This document shows, one piece after another, positions 42,156 to 52,510 of a stretch of DNA of 64,000 bases. The notes under the pieces are model-generated. The model saw nothing but the letters and a program-made list of their open reading frames with translations. It did not search any database and had not been told where the DNA came from. Both the position numbers and the translations under genes were made by a program. This DNA comes from Pseudomonas oligotrophica (GTDB lineage Bacteria > Pseudomonadota > Gammaproteobacteria > Pseudomonadales > Pseudomonadaceae), in assembly GCF_021726475.1 (NCBI RefSeq), contig NZ_JAKJRU010000002.1, positions 558,001 to 622,000 of the forward strand. The letters run 5' to 3'. The first letter of the stretch is position 1. Every line of letters begins with the position of its first letter.

Positions 42156-45022
42156 CAGTCGCTTCCCAGGTGCAGTGCGGTGCCGATCCTGCCGTCGGCT
42201 TGCGCCTCGGTGGTACTGGTGTCGAGCAGGTAGACACGTTGCGGGTCCAGCCCAAGGTCAGCCAGGCGATCCTTGATCGCGGCAGCGCGTTCGCGGGCGA
42301 GGTTGCGAAGCAGCACGGAGCTCGATGCCCAGGACTCGATCACCGCCTCGCGCAACTTCTGTGCGCGAGGCTCCTCGTCCAGCTCGCGCCACTCGGCAGG
42401 CGGCTGCTGCCCGAGCCGGCTGCGGTAGATGCCTTCGAGCAGGGCGGGCTTGTCCTCGTCGGCGACCACCAGTTGCTCCGGCGCGCTCGGTACCTTCTCG
42501 CCGCGCCGTTGCAGCAGACGATACAAGGTGCGCTGGTACTCGCGCTCCAGGCGCTGCTCGGCCAGCTGGCGGCCCTCGACCGCCGCGCTGCGGCCCTCGA
42601 CTTCCAGGCGCAGCTGCGGACGCTGTTCCAAGGCCTTGGCCAGTGTTTCCAGCGCCGCCTGCGCCGGGGCGTCGAGCGTGCTGCTGGCCGGCGCGAAGGT
42701 GATCTGGCTGAGGTCGGCCTGCGCGCCGTCGACCAGCCCGGCGAGAAACTTGAAGGGCGCCTGGGCGGCGCGCAGCACCAGGTTGCGCAGGGTCTGCCAG
42801 ACGATGGGCATCACGCTGAACTGTGGGTCGTTGAGGTTGCCCTGCACTGGCAGCTCGATGTCGATGGTGCCGTGGGTGTCCTTCAGCAGCGCCACGGCGA
42901 GGCGGACCGGCAGGTCCACCGCATCGGGGCTGTCGACCTTCTCGCCCAGCTGCAGTTGCTGGATCACCACCTTGTTCTGCGCGTTGAGCTGGCCGTTCTC
43001 GATGCGGTAGTGCAGGTCCAGGTCCAGGCGGCCCTTGTGGATGCGGTAGCCGGCGAACTTGCTCGAATAGGGCGTCAGGGTGGTCAGCTCGACCTGGCGG
43101 AAGCGGGTGGCGATATCCAGGCTCGCCAGGGGATCGAAGGGTGTCAGGCTGCCCTTGATGGTCACCGGCGCGTAGCGGTCGACCTTGCCCTGGATATCCA
43201 CGGGAGCGGCTTTCGGCGAGCGGTTGTCCAGTGTGCCGATGCGCCCGTTGAGTTCCTGGATCGCAGTGGCAAACGGCGGTCGCAGGCTGAAGTCGGCGAA
43301 GTTGGCCGAACCGTCGACCAGCTCGATCTCGCCGACATGCAGCGCCAGCGGCGTGCTGGCCGGGGCGGTATCGGCGCTGCCCGGGGCAGGGGCCTCGGGC
43401 TGTGCGACGAGCAGCTCGTTGATGTTGGTCGTCAGGTCCTGGTTGATGATGAAGCGCGCATAGGGCTGGCGCACGGCGACCTTGTCGATCGACAGCCGCT
43501 GGGGCTGGTGGCGGTAGTCGATGCCCTGTAGCGTGAGCCGTTCCCACTTGGCCAGATCGCGCCCCTGCAGCGTGTCGAGGGTGTGCAGCTGGCTGACCTC
43601 GGCCTGGCCGCGGGCGGAGAATGCCAGCGGCTCGGTGCCCTGCAGGTCGAGTGCCAGCTCGCTCGACAGCATGCCGCTGCGTAGTTCGAGGTGGACGAAG
43701 GGGTTGAGATAGGCCTGCGCCAGGCGCAGGTCGATGTCCTGGGTGATCACTTCGAGCCGGCCGCTGGGCGGACTCAGCTGGAGGTCGCCCTTGGCCTGCA
43801 GCCGGCCCTGGCGGCCGACGCCGGTATCAAGGGCGACCTGGAAGGGCTCCTGCCCGAGGCTGTCGAACTGCCGAACCACCAGGTCCAGCGGAGCGATATC
43901 GAGGCTCACGTCCTCCTCGGGCTGGCGGTCGTTCAGGTGGACGCGGTAGCCGCGCAGCTGGGCTTCGTCGAGGCTAACGCGCCAGGGCTGCTGCGCCGGT
44001 TCCTCGCTGGTGGCCTGGGGTGGCCCGCTGGCGAACAGCTTCTGCCAGTTGAGCGCGCCCTGTGTGTCGCGTTCCACCCAGGTCTCCAGCGCCTGGCTGG
44101 CCAGCGTGCCGATGTGCAGGTGCTGCTCGGCCAGATCCAGCGAGCTGTCGGCGATTTCCAGGCGCTCCAGACGCAGCAACGGATTGCCGCTCAGGTCGTC
44201 CACCGCCAGCGGCGCCAGGCTGCCGCCGAGCCGGGCAAGGCGCAGCTGCAGCGTTTCGCGCATGTCCAGCCGGTAGTCGGTGCTCAGGTTCAGCGTGCCC
44301 TGCTCGAGCGCCAGCGGGGCGGCATCGCGCACGTAGGGCCAGAAATCCTTCAGTGCGATGGCCTCCAGGCTCAGCGTGCCGCTCGATTGCAGCGCAGAAG
44401 GGTTCAGCTGGCCTTGCCAGGCGATTCGCCCACCACTGGGCCCGGCCGCAGTGAGGCTGGCGTCGGCAGCGCCATCGCCGCGGGTCAGCAGGTTGTGCAG
44501 CTCGAGGTCCAGCGACTGGTAGAGCAGGTCGATCGGTTCGCCCGGGCGGCGGTCGGTGAAACGCAGCTGGCCGTCGACCAGCCGGACGCGATCCAGGCGC
44601 AGGGGAAAGGCTTCGCCGGCATCGTCCTCCGGCGCTTGCGGCTCAGGCTGGCGGAACAGCTGGGCCAGGTTGAGGCTGCCGTCCTCGGCGAAGCGCAGCT
44701 GTACGCGCGGTGCCTGCAACTGCGCCTCGCTCAGGTGCAGCGTGCGCTGCAGCAGGCTGTCCCAGGCGAGATCCAGGTAGAGGCGGGCGAAGCCCAGCTC
44801 CGGTTCCTGCGGCGCACCCACCTGCAGGTCGAAGACCTGCAGCTCGAGGCTGAACGGGTTGAACTCCAGGCGACCGATGCTGGCCGGTACCGTTGCGTAG
44901 TGCGCCAGCTGCTGGTTGGCGATCCGCTGCGCTGCGCCGGGCAGGATGAGAAAGCCAAGCAGGCCATAGCAGAGGATGGCCGTACTCGCTCCGATAACCA
45001 GGCGCTTCAATCCGTTGGGCAT
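42155..45022 (-). CDS. DUF748 (AsmA-superfamily) envelope protein
   Basis: A 955-residue protein with one N-terminal membrane helix (about residues 7-30) and a long periplasmic part made of beta-rich AsmA/DUF748 repeats (EFNPFSLELQVFDLQVG near residue 55; VELTTLTPYSSKFAGYRIHKGRLDLDLHYRI near 660). The C-terminal segment ITFAPASSTLDAPAQAALETLAKALEQRP resembles the start of an OmpA-like domain. Relatives of AsmA, TamB and YhdP bridge the two membranes and move lipids; whether this one does is inference. It is first in an operon with two DUF2845 genes. Confidence 0.85.
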   Translation of the reverse strand: MPNGLKRLVIGASTAILCYGLLGFLILPGAAQRIANQQLAHYATVPASIGRLEFNPFSLELQVFDLQVGAPQEPELGFARLYLDLAWDSLLQRTLHLSEAQLQAPRVQLRFAEDGSLNLAQLFRQPEPQAPEDDAGEAFPLRLDRVRLVDGQLRFTDRRPGEPIDLLYQSLDLELHNLLTRGDGAADASLTAAGPSGGRIAWQGQLNPSALQSSGTLSLEAIALKDFWPYVRDAAPLALEQGTLNLSTDYRLDMRETLQLRLARLGGSLAPLAVDDLSGNPLLRLERLEIADSSLDLAEQHLHIGTLASQALETWVERDTQGALNWQKLFASGPPQATSEEPAQQPWRVSLDEAQLRGYRVHLNDRQPEEDVSLDIAPLDLVVRQFDSLGQEPFQVALDTGVGRQGRLQAKGDLQLSPPSGRLEVITQDIDLRLAQAYLNPFVHLELRSGMLSSELALDLQGTEPLAFSARGQAEVSQLHTLDTLQGRDLAKWERLTLQGIDYRHQPQRLSIDKVAVRQPYARFIINQDLTTNINELLVAQPEAPAPGSADTAPASTPLALHVGEIELVDGSANFADFSLRPPFATAIQELNGRIGTLDNRSPKAAPVDIQGKVDRYAPVTIKGSLTPFDPLASLDIATRFRQVELTTLTPYSSKFAGYRIHKGRLDLDLHYRIENGQLNAQNKVVIQQLQLGEKVDSPDAVDLPVRLAVALLKDTHGTIDIELPVQGNLNDPQFSVMPIVWQTLRNLVLRAAQAPFKFLAGLVDGAQADLSQITFAPASSTLDAPAQAALETLAKALEQRPQLRLEVEGRSAAVEGRQLAEQRLEREYQRTLYRLLQRRGEKVPSAPEQLVVADEDKPALLEGIYRSRLGQQPPAEWRELDEEPRAQKLREAVIESWASSSVLLRNLARERAAAIKDRLADLGLDPQRVYLLDTSTTEAQADGRIGTALHLGSD

Positions 45023-45106
45023 TTACCAGGGTCCTCTGGGTAGGTTGCCTTGGAGTATGGCATGCCGTCCGGGTTCCTCGGTGCGACGCCGATTACGCGC
45101 CGCGAA

Positions 45107-45982
45107 TCAGCGTGGCGGCAGCCCCATTCGCCGTCTGGCACGGTGCACGGAGCCGTTGCGCACCGCCCAGCGCAGCAGCTTGGCGGTCAGTCGCACGGCC
45201 GTACGGACCAGCCAGCGACGCGCGGGCGACATCGACAGGCCGAACATCTGCTGGGCCCAGTGCGGCAGCAGGTCGATGCCGGCCTGCAGCATCAGCGCGG
45301 CGAAGGGACGCGCGAGTAGGCTGGGCGCCGGTGCGCTGCGCAGGATGCGGAGGATCTCCCCGGCGCGCTGATCGCAGCGCAGCTCGCCGCGGCTGGCCTC
45401 GAGGTAGCGTGCCACCGCCTGGCGGTCGGCGGGCACCGCGCTGGCGCCCAGCCGCCTGGCAATGTCGGCGACCTCGGCGTAATAGCGGTCCTGTGCCTCG
45501 CCCGGCAGGCCCGGGTTCAGGTAGCGCAGGTGCGCCTGCAGGAAGCAGCTGACCTCGGCCACGTGCACCCAGGTCAGCAGTTCGGGATCGGAAGCGGCAT
45601 AGCGGCGGCCGTCCTCGGCCTGGCCGTGAACGGCGAGATGGATGTGGCGGACCCGCTCGATCAGCCGCTCGGCATCGTCACGACTGCCGAAGATGGTGCT
45701 GGCGATGAACTGCCCGGTGCGGCGCAGCCGGCCGAGCAGGTCGTCACGAAAGCTGGAGTGGTCCCAGACGCCGGCCAGCGCCAGCGGATGCAGCGCCTGC
45801 AGCAGCAGGGCGGCGATGCCTCCGGCCAGCATCGAGGTGAAGTCGCCGTGCACCCGCCAGCACACCGCGTCGGGGCCGAACAGCCCGGGGTCGCCAGGCG
45901 GGTTCAGGTAGTCGACGCCGGGCAGGGCCAGGCCGGTGAGGCTCAGTACCTGCGCTTCGATGCGCTGCCGCAGCCACTCCAT
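45107..45982 (-). CDS. DUF2236 / MpaB-type oxygenase-like protein
   Basis: A 291-residue protein of the DUF2236 family (related to the MpaB and latex-clearing haem oxygenases): VCWRVHGDFTSMLAGGIAALLLQALHPLALAGVWDHS, RVRHIHLAVHG and TWVHVAEVSCFL carry the conserved His residues expected to bind haem. It is nine bases downstream of pgi on the same strand and probably cotranscribed. The substrate is unknown. Confidence 0.8.
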   Translation of the reverse strand: MEWLRQRIEAQVLSLTGLALPGVDYLNPPGDPGLFGPDAVCWRVHGDFTSMLAGGIAALLLQALHPLALAGVWDHSSFRDDLLGRLRRTGQFIASTIFGSRDDAERLIERVRHIHLAVHGQAEDGRRYAASDPELLTWVHVAEVSCFLQAHLRYLNPGLPGEAQDRYYAEVADIARRLGASAVPADRQAVARYLEASRGELRCDQRAGEILRILRSAPAPSLLARPFAALMLQAGIDLLPHWAQQMFGLSMSPARRWLVRTAVRLTAKLLRWAVRNGSVHRARRRMGLPPR

Positions 45983-45991
45983 GGCGGCGGA

Positions 45992-47656
45992 TCAGCCGCG
46001 GTGGCGACCGCGGAAGTAGTCGATCAGACCCTGGGTCGAGGCGTCTTCGGCGGGCGAGCTCTCGAAGCTGGTCAGGCGGCCATAGACGCCCTTGCCCAGA
46101 TCCTTGCCGAGCTCCACGCCCCACTGGTCGAAGGAGTTGATGCCCCAGATCACGCCCTGGACGAACACCTTGTGCTCGTAGAGGGCGATCAGCGCGCCGA
46201 GACGGCCGGGACTGATGCTTTCCATGACCAGGGTGTTGCTCGGGCGGTTGCCAGGGATCACCTTGTGCGGCGCCAGGCGCTGGATCTCCGCCTCGGCCAT
46301 GCCCTTGGTACGCAGTTCGGCCTCGGCTTCCTCGCGGGTCTTGCCCTGCATCAGCGCCTGGCTCTGCGACAGGCAGTTGGCGTACAGCCATTCGTGGTGG
46401 TCGGCCACCGGGTTGTGGCTGACCACCGGGACGATGAAGTCCGCCGGGATCAGCGGCGTGCCCTGGTGCAGCAGCTGGTGGTAGGCGTGCTGGCCGTTGC
46501 AGCCGACGCCACCCCAGATCACCGGGCCGGTGTTGCAGGAAACCGGCGTACCGTCCTGGCGCACGCTCTTGCCGTTGGACTCCATGTCCATCTGCTGCAG
46601 GTGTTTGACGAAGTTGCGCAGGTAGTGGTCGTACGGCAGGAAGGCGTAGCTCTGGGCGCCCCAGAAGTTGTGGTACCAGACGCCGAGCATCGCCAGCAGC
46701 ACCGGCATGTTGCTCTCGAACGGCTCGCTGCGGAAATGGCAGTCCATGCCGTAGGCACCGGAGAGCAGGTCCTTGAAGTTGTGCATGCCGATGGCCAGCG
46801 CGATTGGCAGGCCGATGGCCGACCACAGCGAATAGCGACCGCCGACCCAGTCCCACATCGGGAAGATGTTCTTCTCGCGGATGCCGAAGTCGATGGCCGC
46901 CTGTTTGTTGCTGGTCACCGCGATGAAGTGCCGGTACAGCTTCTCCTCGGTACCGCCCTTGCCCAGGTACCAGCTGCGCGCGGCCTGGGCGTTCTTCAGC
47001 GTCTCGAGGGTGCCGAAGGTCTTGCTGGAAATGATGAACAGCGTGGTTTCGACGTTGAGCTTGGCGGTCACCTCGCGGAATTCGCTGCCGTCGATGTTGG
47101 CCAGGTAGTGGGTGCGCACGCCGTGCTGGGTGAACGGCAGCAGCGCCTCGGAGACCAGCTGCGGGCCGAGGAAGGAGCCGCCGATGCCGATGTTCACCAC
47201 GTCGGTGATGGTCTTGTCGCTGAAGCCGCGCCAGAGGTTGTTGTGGATGCGGGTGACGATGTCGGTCATCTGCGCCAGTGCCGCATGCACGTCGCGCATG
47301 ACGTTGCGCCCGTCGACCAGCACCGAGTCGCCCATCGGGCGGCGCAGCGCGGTGTGCAGCACCGGGCGACCCTCCGAGGCGTTGATCCGCTCGCCCTCGA
47401 ACATCGCGTGGGTGGCCTGCTCGACGCCGGCTTCGCGGGCCAGGTTGACCAGCAGCGCGCGGGTCTCGGCAGTGATCAGGTTCTTCGAGTAGTCGAGGAA
47501 CAGCCCGCAGCAGGAAGCCGACAGTTCGTCGAAACGATGCGGGTCGGCCTGGAAGGCCTCGCGCATGTTGAAATGCTGCATGACCAGGCGATGTTCTTCC
47601 AGGGCTTTCCAGGATGGCAGGGCGGTGACATCGAGAGGGTGCTGGTAGTAGCTCAT
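45992..47656 (-). CDS. pgi: Glucose-6-phosphate isomerase
   Basis: A 554-residue enzyme interconverting glucose-6-P and fructose-6-P. Signatures are [29 protein letters not shown] (SIS fold), and [17 protein letters not shown] with the catalytic His. Start [16 protein letters not shown] is chosen for family length; a slightly longer in-frame start ([10 protein letters not shown]) looks non-native. Confidence 0.97.
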   Translation of the reverse strand: MSYYQHPLDVTALPSWKALEEHRLVMQHFNMREAFQADPHRFDELSASCCGLFLDYSKNLITAETRALLVNLAREAGVEQATHAMFEGERINASEGRPVLHTALRRPMGDSVLVDGRNVMRDVHAALAQMTDIVTRIHNNLWRGFSDKTITDVVNIGIGGSFLGPQLVSEALLPFTQHGVRTHYLANIDGSEFREVTAKLNVETTLFIISSKTFGTLETLKNAQAARSWYLGKGGTEEKLYRHFIAVTSNKQAAIDFGIREKNIFPMWDWVGGRYSLWSAIGLPIALAIGMHNFKDLLSGAYGMDCHFRSEPFESNMPVLLAMLGVWYHNFWGAQSYAFLPYDHYLRNFVKHLQQMDMESNGKSVRQDGTPVSCNTGPVIWGGVGCNGQHAYHQLLHQGTPLIPADFIVPVVSHNPVADHHEWLYANCLSQSQALMQGKTREEAEAELRTKGMAEAEIQRLAPHKVIPGNRPSNTLVMESISPGRLGALIALYEHKVFVQGVIWGINSFDQWGVELGKDLGKGVYGRLTSFESSPAEDASTQGLIDYFRGRHRG

Positions 47657-47803
47657 GGGGAGGCGGCTTCCTTTGCTATGTCGGGCCATCATAAGACGAT
47701 GCATGAAGGCGGGGGCGATGCGCAGCCTGCGCCATCGTCGAGTCTGCTCTGACCCGTGCCTTGCCGCTGCGTTCCCGCCGGCGCGCCGTCGACCCGACTA
47801 TAC

Positions 47804-47839
47804 GAAAAAGCCCGAAGCACAGGGGGTGCTTCGGGCTTT
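47804..47839 (-). terminator. Terminator of the panBCD genes
   Basis: A 14-bp stem (AAAGCCCGAAGCAC / GTGCTTCGGGCTTT) with AGGGG loop gives a run of T on the minus strand, 20 bases past the panD stop. Confidence 0.92.
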
Positions 47840-47859
47840 CGGGGTATCGCCGTGGCAGG

Positions 47860-48240
47860 TCAGGCGACCTGGACGGGAATGGCGTTGCTGGTGTGGCTGA
47901 GGTCACCGTCGGCGCCCATGTAGAGGACGTGCGGCTTGAAGTTCGCCAGCTCGGCTTCGCTGTAGTGGGCGTAGGTGCAGATGATCAGCCGGTGGCCAAC
48001 GCCGGCCTTGTGCGCCGCTGCGCCGTTCACCGAGATGATCCTGGAGCCTTCCTCGCCGCGGATGGCGTAGGTGGTGAAGCGCTCGCCATTGTCGACGTTG
48101 TAGATCTGGATCTGCTCGTACTCGCGGATGCCGGCGAGGTCGAGCCATTCGCCGTCGATGGCGCAGGAGCCCTCGTAGTCGAGTACGGAATGAGTCACCA
48201 CGGCGCGGTGCAGTTTTGCCTTGAGCATGATGGCGTGCAT
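47860..48240 (-). CDS. panD: Aspartate 1-decarboxylase
   Basis: A 126-residue pyruvoyl enzyme forming beta-alanine from aspartate for pantothenate. The self-cleavage site is Gly24-Ser25 (YEGSCAIDG), which makes the pyruvoyl Ser; [16 protein letters not shown] is conserved. Last gene after panB-panC, with an 80-base gap. Confidence 0.97.
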   Translation of the reverse strand: MHAIMLKAKLHRAVVTHSVLDYEGSCAIDGEWLDLAGIREYEQIQIYNVDNGERFTTYAIRGEEGSRIISVNGAAAHKAGVGHRLIICTYAHYSEAELANFKPHVLYMGADGDLSHTSNAIPVQVA

Positions 48241-48320
48241 GGCAGGGTCCTCCGGGGAGCGCAAGCGGCGCAGAGTGTGCCCGAAGCCTTGGGTGGGTTC
48301 AAGGCTGCGGGACGAAGGGT

Positions 48321-49184
48321 TCAGTGGGTGTCGGCGCCGGTTTCCACCAGCACGTTGTCGAGCAGGCGCGTCTTGCCGAGGAACGCCGCGGCGAGGATGG
48401 CCACCTCCCGCGAGGCGGCGTCGGCCGGCTGCAGGTCGACGGCATTGCGCACTTCCAGGTAGTCGGGGCGCAGGCCGGCCTGGCTGAGCTGGGCCAGGCC
48501 GCGCGCGACCAGCGCCGGGTAGTCGCGCTCGCCGCCGGCGATCGCGTTGCGCAGGTCGTTCAGCGTGCGATACAGCGCCGGTGCCCTGGCGCGCTCCTCG
48601 GCGCTGAGGTAGCCGTTGCGCGAGGACAGCGCGAGGCCATCCTCGGCACGCACGATGGGTTCGGAAATGATCTGCACCGGCATGTTCAGGTCGCGCACCA
48701 TGGTGCGGATTACTGCCAGCTGCTGGAAATCCTTCTGGCCGAACACCGCGAGGTCGGGCTGGACCATGTTGAACAGCTTGCTGACTACCGTCGAGACGCC
48801 GTCGAAGTGGCCCGGACGGCTGGCGCCGCAGAGGCCCTCGGAAACGCCCGGCACGTGCACCAGGGTCTGGTTCGCCTGGCCGTGGGGGTACATTTCCGCC
48901 ACGTTCGGGGCGAACAACAGCTGGCAACCGGCATCGACCAGTTTTTCCTGGTCCGCGGCGAGGGTGCGCGGGTAGCTGTCCAGGTCCTCGTTGGGGCCGA
49001 ACTGCAGCGGGTTGACGAAGATGCTCGCCACGACGAAGTCGGCGCGCTGGCCGGCCTTCTTCACCAGGGCAATGTGCCCGGCGTGCAGGTTGCCCATGGT
49101 CGGCACGAAGCCGATACGCTTGCCCTCGCCGCGGGCGCGCGCCACGGCGGCGCGCAGGTCGGCGACGGTCTTGACGATGTTCAT
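48321..49184 (-). CDS. panC: Pantothenate synthetase
   Basis: A 287-residue ligase joining pantoate and beta-alanine with ATP. Nucleotidyltransferase HxGH-like motif [14 protein letters not shown] (about residues 27-40), [17 protein letters not shown], and the KMSKS-like [11 protein letters not shown]. The start overlaps the panB stop by four bases (ATGA). Confidence 0.97.
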   Translation of the reverse strand: MNIVKTVADLRAAVARARGEGKRIGFVPTMGNLHAGHIALVKKAGQRADFVVASIFVNPLQFGPNEDLDSYPRTLAADQEKLVDAGCQLLFAPNVAEMYPHGQANQTLVHVPGVSEGLCGASRPGHFDGVSTVVSKLFNMVQPDLAVFGQKDFQQLAVIRTMVRDLNMPVQIISEPIVRAEDGLALSSRNGYLSAEERARAPALYRTLNDLRNAIAGGERDYPALVARGLAQLSQAGLRPDYLEVRNAVDLQPADAASREVAILAAAFLGKTRLLDNVLVETGADTH

Positions 49185-49981
49185 GCGGAGAACCCGTGTT
49201 CTGCTGCAGGGAATTCGACGCTCTTCACGGCGCGCACATAGGCGGCGATGGCGGCCGGGATGCTGCCGGTCTCGCCCATGAAGTCCTTGACGAACTTCGG
49301 CACGCGCCCGCTCAGCGACAGGCCGAGCATGTCGTGCAGCACCAGCACCTGGCCGTCGGTGCCACTGCCGGCGCCGATGCCGATCACCGGGATGCGCACC
49401 GCCTGGCTGATCCGCGTGGCCAGCTCGCTGGGCACGCACTCGAGCAGCAGCATCGCCGCGCCGGCGGCTTGCAGGGCGCGGGCATCGGCGAGCATCTGCT
49501 CGGCCTGGGCCTGCTCGCGGCCCTGTACCTTGTAGCCGCCGAAGAGGTTGACCGCCTGCGGCGTCAGGCCCATGTGGGCGCACACCGGGATGCCGCGCTC
49601 GGCCAGCAGGCGGATCGATTCGGCCAGCCAGCCGGCGCCTTCGAGCTTGATCATGTGGGCTCCGGCCTGCATCAGCGTGGCGGAGTTGGCCAGGGTCTGT
49701 TCCACGGTGGCATTGGCCATGAACGGCAGGTCGGCGACGATCATGGCGCCACGGTTGCCGCGCTTGACGCTGGCGGTGTGGTAGGCCATGTCTGCCACGC
49801 TCACCGGCAGCGTGCTGTCGTGGCCCTGCAGGACCATGCCGAGCGAGTCGCCGATGAGCAGCATTTCCACGCCTGCCTCGCACGCGGTGCGCGCGAAGGT
49901 GGCGTCATAGCAGGTGAGCATGACGATCTTTTCGCCCTTCTGCTTGAGCCCCTGCAGGGTGGTCAGGGTTACGTCTGGCAT
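49181..49981 (-). CDS. panB: 3-methyl-2-oxobutanoate hydroxymethyltransferase
   Basis: A 266-residue enzyme that makes ketopantoate from 2-oxoisovalerate. Conserved segments are [31 protein letters not shown] (about residues 23-53) and catalytic-Glu-containing [11 protein letters not shown]. First gene of the pan operon. Confidence 0.97.
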   Translation of the reverse strand: MPDVTLTTLQGLKQKGEKIVMLTCYDATFARTACEAGVEMLLIGDSLGMVLQGHDSTLPVSVADMAYHTASVKRGNRGAMIVADLPFMANATVEQTLANSATLMQAGAHMIKLEGAGWLAESIRLLAERGIPVCAHMGLTPQAVNLFGGYKVQGREQAQAEQMLADARALQAAGAAMLLLECVPSELATRISQAVRIPVIGIGAGSGTDGQVLVLHDMLGLSLSGRVPKFVKDFMGETGSIPAAIAAYVRAVKSVEFPAAEHGFSA

Positions 49982-50137
49982 TACGCCGTCCTCTTCGTGC
50001 CTCTGAGGTCTGTTGCCGGCCGTGCGCGGCTTTCGCCTGCGACAATCGGTCCAGCGAAGGGCGCTTATAGTCGGGTTGACGCCCAGCTAAGTCAATGACG
50101 GGTGTTACCACCGTGTTACGGCCGTTACCGCCGCGCG

Positions 50138-50632
50138 TTACGCATCGGCCTCGAGCCGCTCCAGTCCGGTGAAGGGGCAGTTGGCGAGCAGCTCGGCCAG
50201 GCGGCGACCATCGGGCAGGCGGAACCCGGCCGGCAGCAGTTCGGCCAGCGGATAGAGGACGAAGGCGCGCGCCTGCATGTGGTAGTGCGGGACCTGCAGG
50301 CGCGGCTCGTCGATTCGCTGCTCGCCGAACAGCAGGATGTCCAGGTCGAGGGTTCGCGGCCCCCAGCGCTCGGCCTTGCGCTGCCGCCCCTGGGTCTGCT
50401 CGATGGCCTGCAGCGCATCGAGCAGGGCCACAGGTTCGAGCTCGGTATCGATGGCGGCGACTGCGTTGAGGTAGCGCGGCTGGTCGCTCGGGCCTAGCGG
50501 GTCGCTGGCATAGAAGGACGAGACCCCGGCGAGCCGGGTGCGCTCGATCCTGTCCAGCGCGGCAAGCGCTTCGCGAAGCTGGCGCTGCGGCTCGGCCAGA
50601 TTGCTGCCAAGCCCTATATAGGCACGGTTCAT
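50138..50632 (-). CDS. folK: 6-hydroxymethyl-7,8-dihydropterin pyrophosphokinase
   Basis: A 164-residue folate-pathway kinase. Signatures are AYIGLGSNLAEP at the start and RWGPRTLDLDILLFGEQ (about residues 85-100) with the Mg-binding Asp pair. The ATG shares one base with the pcnB stop (TGATG), so it is coupled to pcnB. The 156-base gap to panB holds four GTTAC copies but no clear signal. Confidence 0.96.
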   Translation of the reverse strand: MNRAYIGLGSNLAEPQRQLREALAALDRIERTRLAGVSSFYASDPLGPSDQPRYLNAVAAIDTELEPVALLDALQAIEQTQGRQRKAERWGPRTLDLDILLFGEQRIDEPRLQVPHYHMQARAFVLYPLAELLPAGFRLPDGRRLAELLANCPFTGLERLEADA

Positions 50633-52026
50633 CAATCGGACGCGGCCGGGGCGTCGCTGCCGCCGCGCTTGCGCCGGCCGCCGGAGCGACGGCGCTTGCG
50701 CGGTGCGGCGCCGTCCTCGCGGCTGCCGATGTCGCGGATCATGCGGCGGCGCTCGCTGTCGTCGACCTCCTGGTAGCGCGTCCACCAGTCACCCAGGCCG
50801 TGGGTCTGCTCGCCGGCGCTCTCGCGCAGCAGCAGGAAATCGTAACCGGCACGAAAGCGCGGGCTTTCCAGCAGTTGGTCGGCACGCCGCCCCTGGCGCC
50901 GAGGCAGGCGCTCCTGCATGTCCCAGATCTCGCGCATGGGAATGGTGAAGCGCTTGGGGATCGCGGTGCGCTGGCACTGTTCCCAGATGATGTCGTGGGC
51001 CGCTTCCTGCATCGCCGGGATCGGCGGCATGCCGCGGTCCTGCAGCTCGAGCACGCGCGCCGGTAGCGCCGGCCACAGCAGCGCGGCGAAGAGGAACGCC
51101 GGGGTGACCGGCTTGCCCTGCTGGATACGCAGGTCGGTGTTGATCAGCGCGTTGCGGATCAGCGTCTCGGCATACTCGGGGTTGCGCTCCATGGCCGCGG
51201 CGCTGGCGGGGAACAGCGGGGCGAAGAGTCCATATTCCTGCAACAGGTCGAAGGTGCGCTCGGCACTGCCGCCGAGGAACAGCTTGAGGACTTCCTCGAA
51301 CAAGCGTGCGGCGGGGATGTCCTCCAGCAACTCGGCCAGTTCATGGATGGGTTCGGCGCTGTGCCGCTCGATCTCGAAGTCCAGCTTGGCGGCGAAGCGC
51401 ACGGCACGCAGCATGCGCACCGGGTCTTCCTGGTAGCGCTGCTCGGGGTCGCCGATCAGGCGCACCAGGCGGTTGCGGATGTCGTGCACGCCGTGGGTAT
51501 GGTCGAGGATGCGCTCGCTGCTGGGGTCGTAGTACAGCGCGTTGATGGTGAAGTCGCGCCGCTGGGCATCGTCTTCCAGCGTGCCGTAGACGTTGTCGCG
51601 CAGGATGCGGCCGCTCTCGTTGCGCGCCGCCTGGTGGCGGTCCTGCTCGTCATCCTCCTGCGGATGGCCGGCGCGGAAGGTCGCCACCTCGATGATCTCG
51701 CGGCCGAAGTGCACGTGGACCAGCTTGAAGCGGCGGCCGATCACCCGTGCGTTGCGGAATTCCGCCCGGACCTGCTCCGGCGTTGCGCTGGTGGCGACGT
51801 CGTAGTCCTTGGGGTCGAGCTGCAGCAGCAGGTCGCGCACGCAGCCACCGACCACGTAGGCCTCGTAGCCAGCCTGTTGCAGGCGCTCGACCACACTCAC
51901 CGCATGACGGCTGATTTCGTTGCGATGCAGCGAGTGTTGCCGGCTGGTCAGTATTTCGGGAGCGCGACGGGCATGCGGGATGCGACGCAGGGGAAGGCGA
52001 AATGACTGGAACAGCTTTTTCAGCAT
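50632..52026 (-). CDS. pcnB: Poly(A) polymerase I
   Basis: A 464-residue enzyme that polyadenylates RNA 3' ends and promotes decay. Nucleotidyltransferase motif VVGGCVRDLLLQLDPKDYDVAT (about residues 58-80), the RRDFTINALYY segment, and a basic C-terminal tail (RKRRRSGGRRKRGG). I chose MLKKLFQSFR at 52026 as start. The in-frame extension further upstream lies in crcZ and is not coding-like. Confidence 0.95.
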   Translation of the reverse strand: MLKKLFQSFRLPLRRIPHARRAPEILTSRQHSLHRNEISRHAVSVVERLQQAGYEAYVVGGCVRDLLLQLDPKDYDVATSATPEQVRAEFRNARVIGRRFKLVHVHFGREIIEVATFRAGHPQEDDEQDRHQAARNESGRILRDNVYGTLEDDAQRRDFTINALYYDPSSERILDHTHGVHDIRNRLVRLIGDPEQRYQEDPVRMLRAVRFAAKLDFEIERHSAEPIHELAELLEDIPAARLFEEVLKLFLGGSAERTFDLLQEYGLFAPLFPASAAAMERNPEYAETLIRNALINTDLRIQQGKPVTPAFLFAALLWPALPARVLELQDRGMPPIPAMQEAAHDIIWEQCQRTAIPKRFTIPMREIWDMQERLPRRQGRRADQLLESPRFRAGYDFLLLRESAGEQTHGLGDWWTRYQEVDDSERRRMIRDIGSREDGAAPRKRRRSGGRRKRGGSDAPAASD

Positions 52027-52154
52027 GAGAGGTACTGTAGGCAGGATGGCGGATCGGCATGCGAATGCCGGCAAACGTGCACGGATTCTAGCATCCGGCA
52101 GCAGGCGATGGTGCAGGAAGGAGGCGGGGGTGTCAAAACTGTGAGCGGATAGCA

Positions 52155-52180
52155 CAGAGGGGAGCCTAGGCTCCCCTCTG
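52155..52180 (-). terminator. Hairpin at the 3' end of crcZ
   Basis: A perfect 12-bp stem meets at a central CTAG. The minus-strand side lacks a good T-run, while the plus-strand side has AAATTTT; it may also limit transcription running from the opposite direction. Confidence 0.7.
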
Positions 52181-52500
52181 GAAATTTTGTCGCGTGCTGT
52201 TGTTATTGTTCGCAGGCGTTTGTTCTTGTTTTCGCCTGTCCCCGCGGTCAGTCCCTGCGGGGAAGCGCTCCGAAAGGGAGCCAATAGCAAACGGATTTCT
52301 TTGGTCGCTGAGTTGCCGATTGCCGGTACGGGCACTGCTCAGGCAGTTCTTGTTGTTCTCGGTCCGGTCAGCTGGCCAGGGGCCGTGGCAAGTCCTCTCC
52401 AAAAGAATCAGTTAGCTGCGCCTCCGCGTTGTTGTCGTTGTTTTGCTGGAGTCGTTACGTCTTGTTCTTATTGTGGGGTCGCTTGTTATTGTTGTTGTGC
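52155..52500 (-). ncRNA. crcZ: CrcZ small RNA (Hfq/Crc decoy)
   Basis: An RNA of roughly 350 bases on the minus strand between cbrB and pcnB, exactly where CrcZ lies in Pseudomonas. Its predicted 5' end (52500) begins GCACAACAACAATAACAAGC, and further CA motifs of the AAYAAYAA type occur along it (seen on the plus strand as TTGTTGTCGTTGTT, TTCTTGTTGTT, TTGTTATTGTT). These bind Hfq with Crc and lift catabolite repression of their target mRNAs. A perfect 12-bp hairpin (52155-52180, CAGAGGGGAGCC / GGCTCCCCTCTG) marks the likely 3' end, though the T-run there is poor. The exact 3' end is uncertain. Base use is much less GC-rich than the flanking genes. Confidence 0.9.
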
Positions 52501-52510
52501 CAATAAGAAA

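Noticed and set aside
50099-50143. Four GTTAC copies about 10 bases apart between folK and panB
   Set aside because: They are short, irregularly spaced and partly inside the folK stop, so chance is a sufficient explanation.
52027-52335. In-frame upstream extension of pcnB
   Set aside because: It runs into crcZ and its terminator, lacks a ribosome-binding site, and PcnB family proteins start at the chosen ATG.
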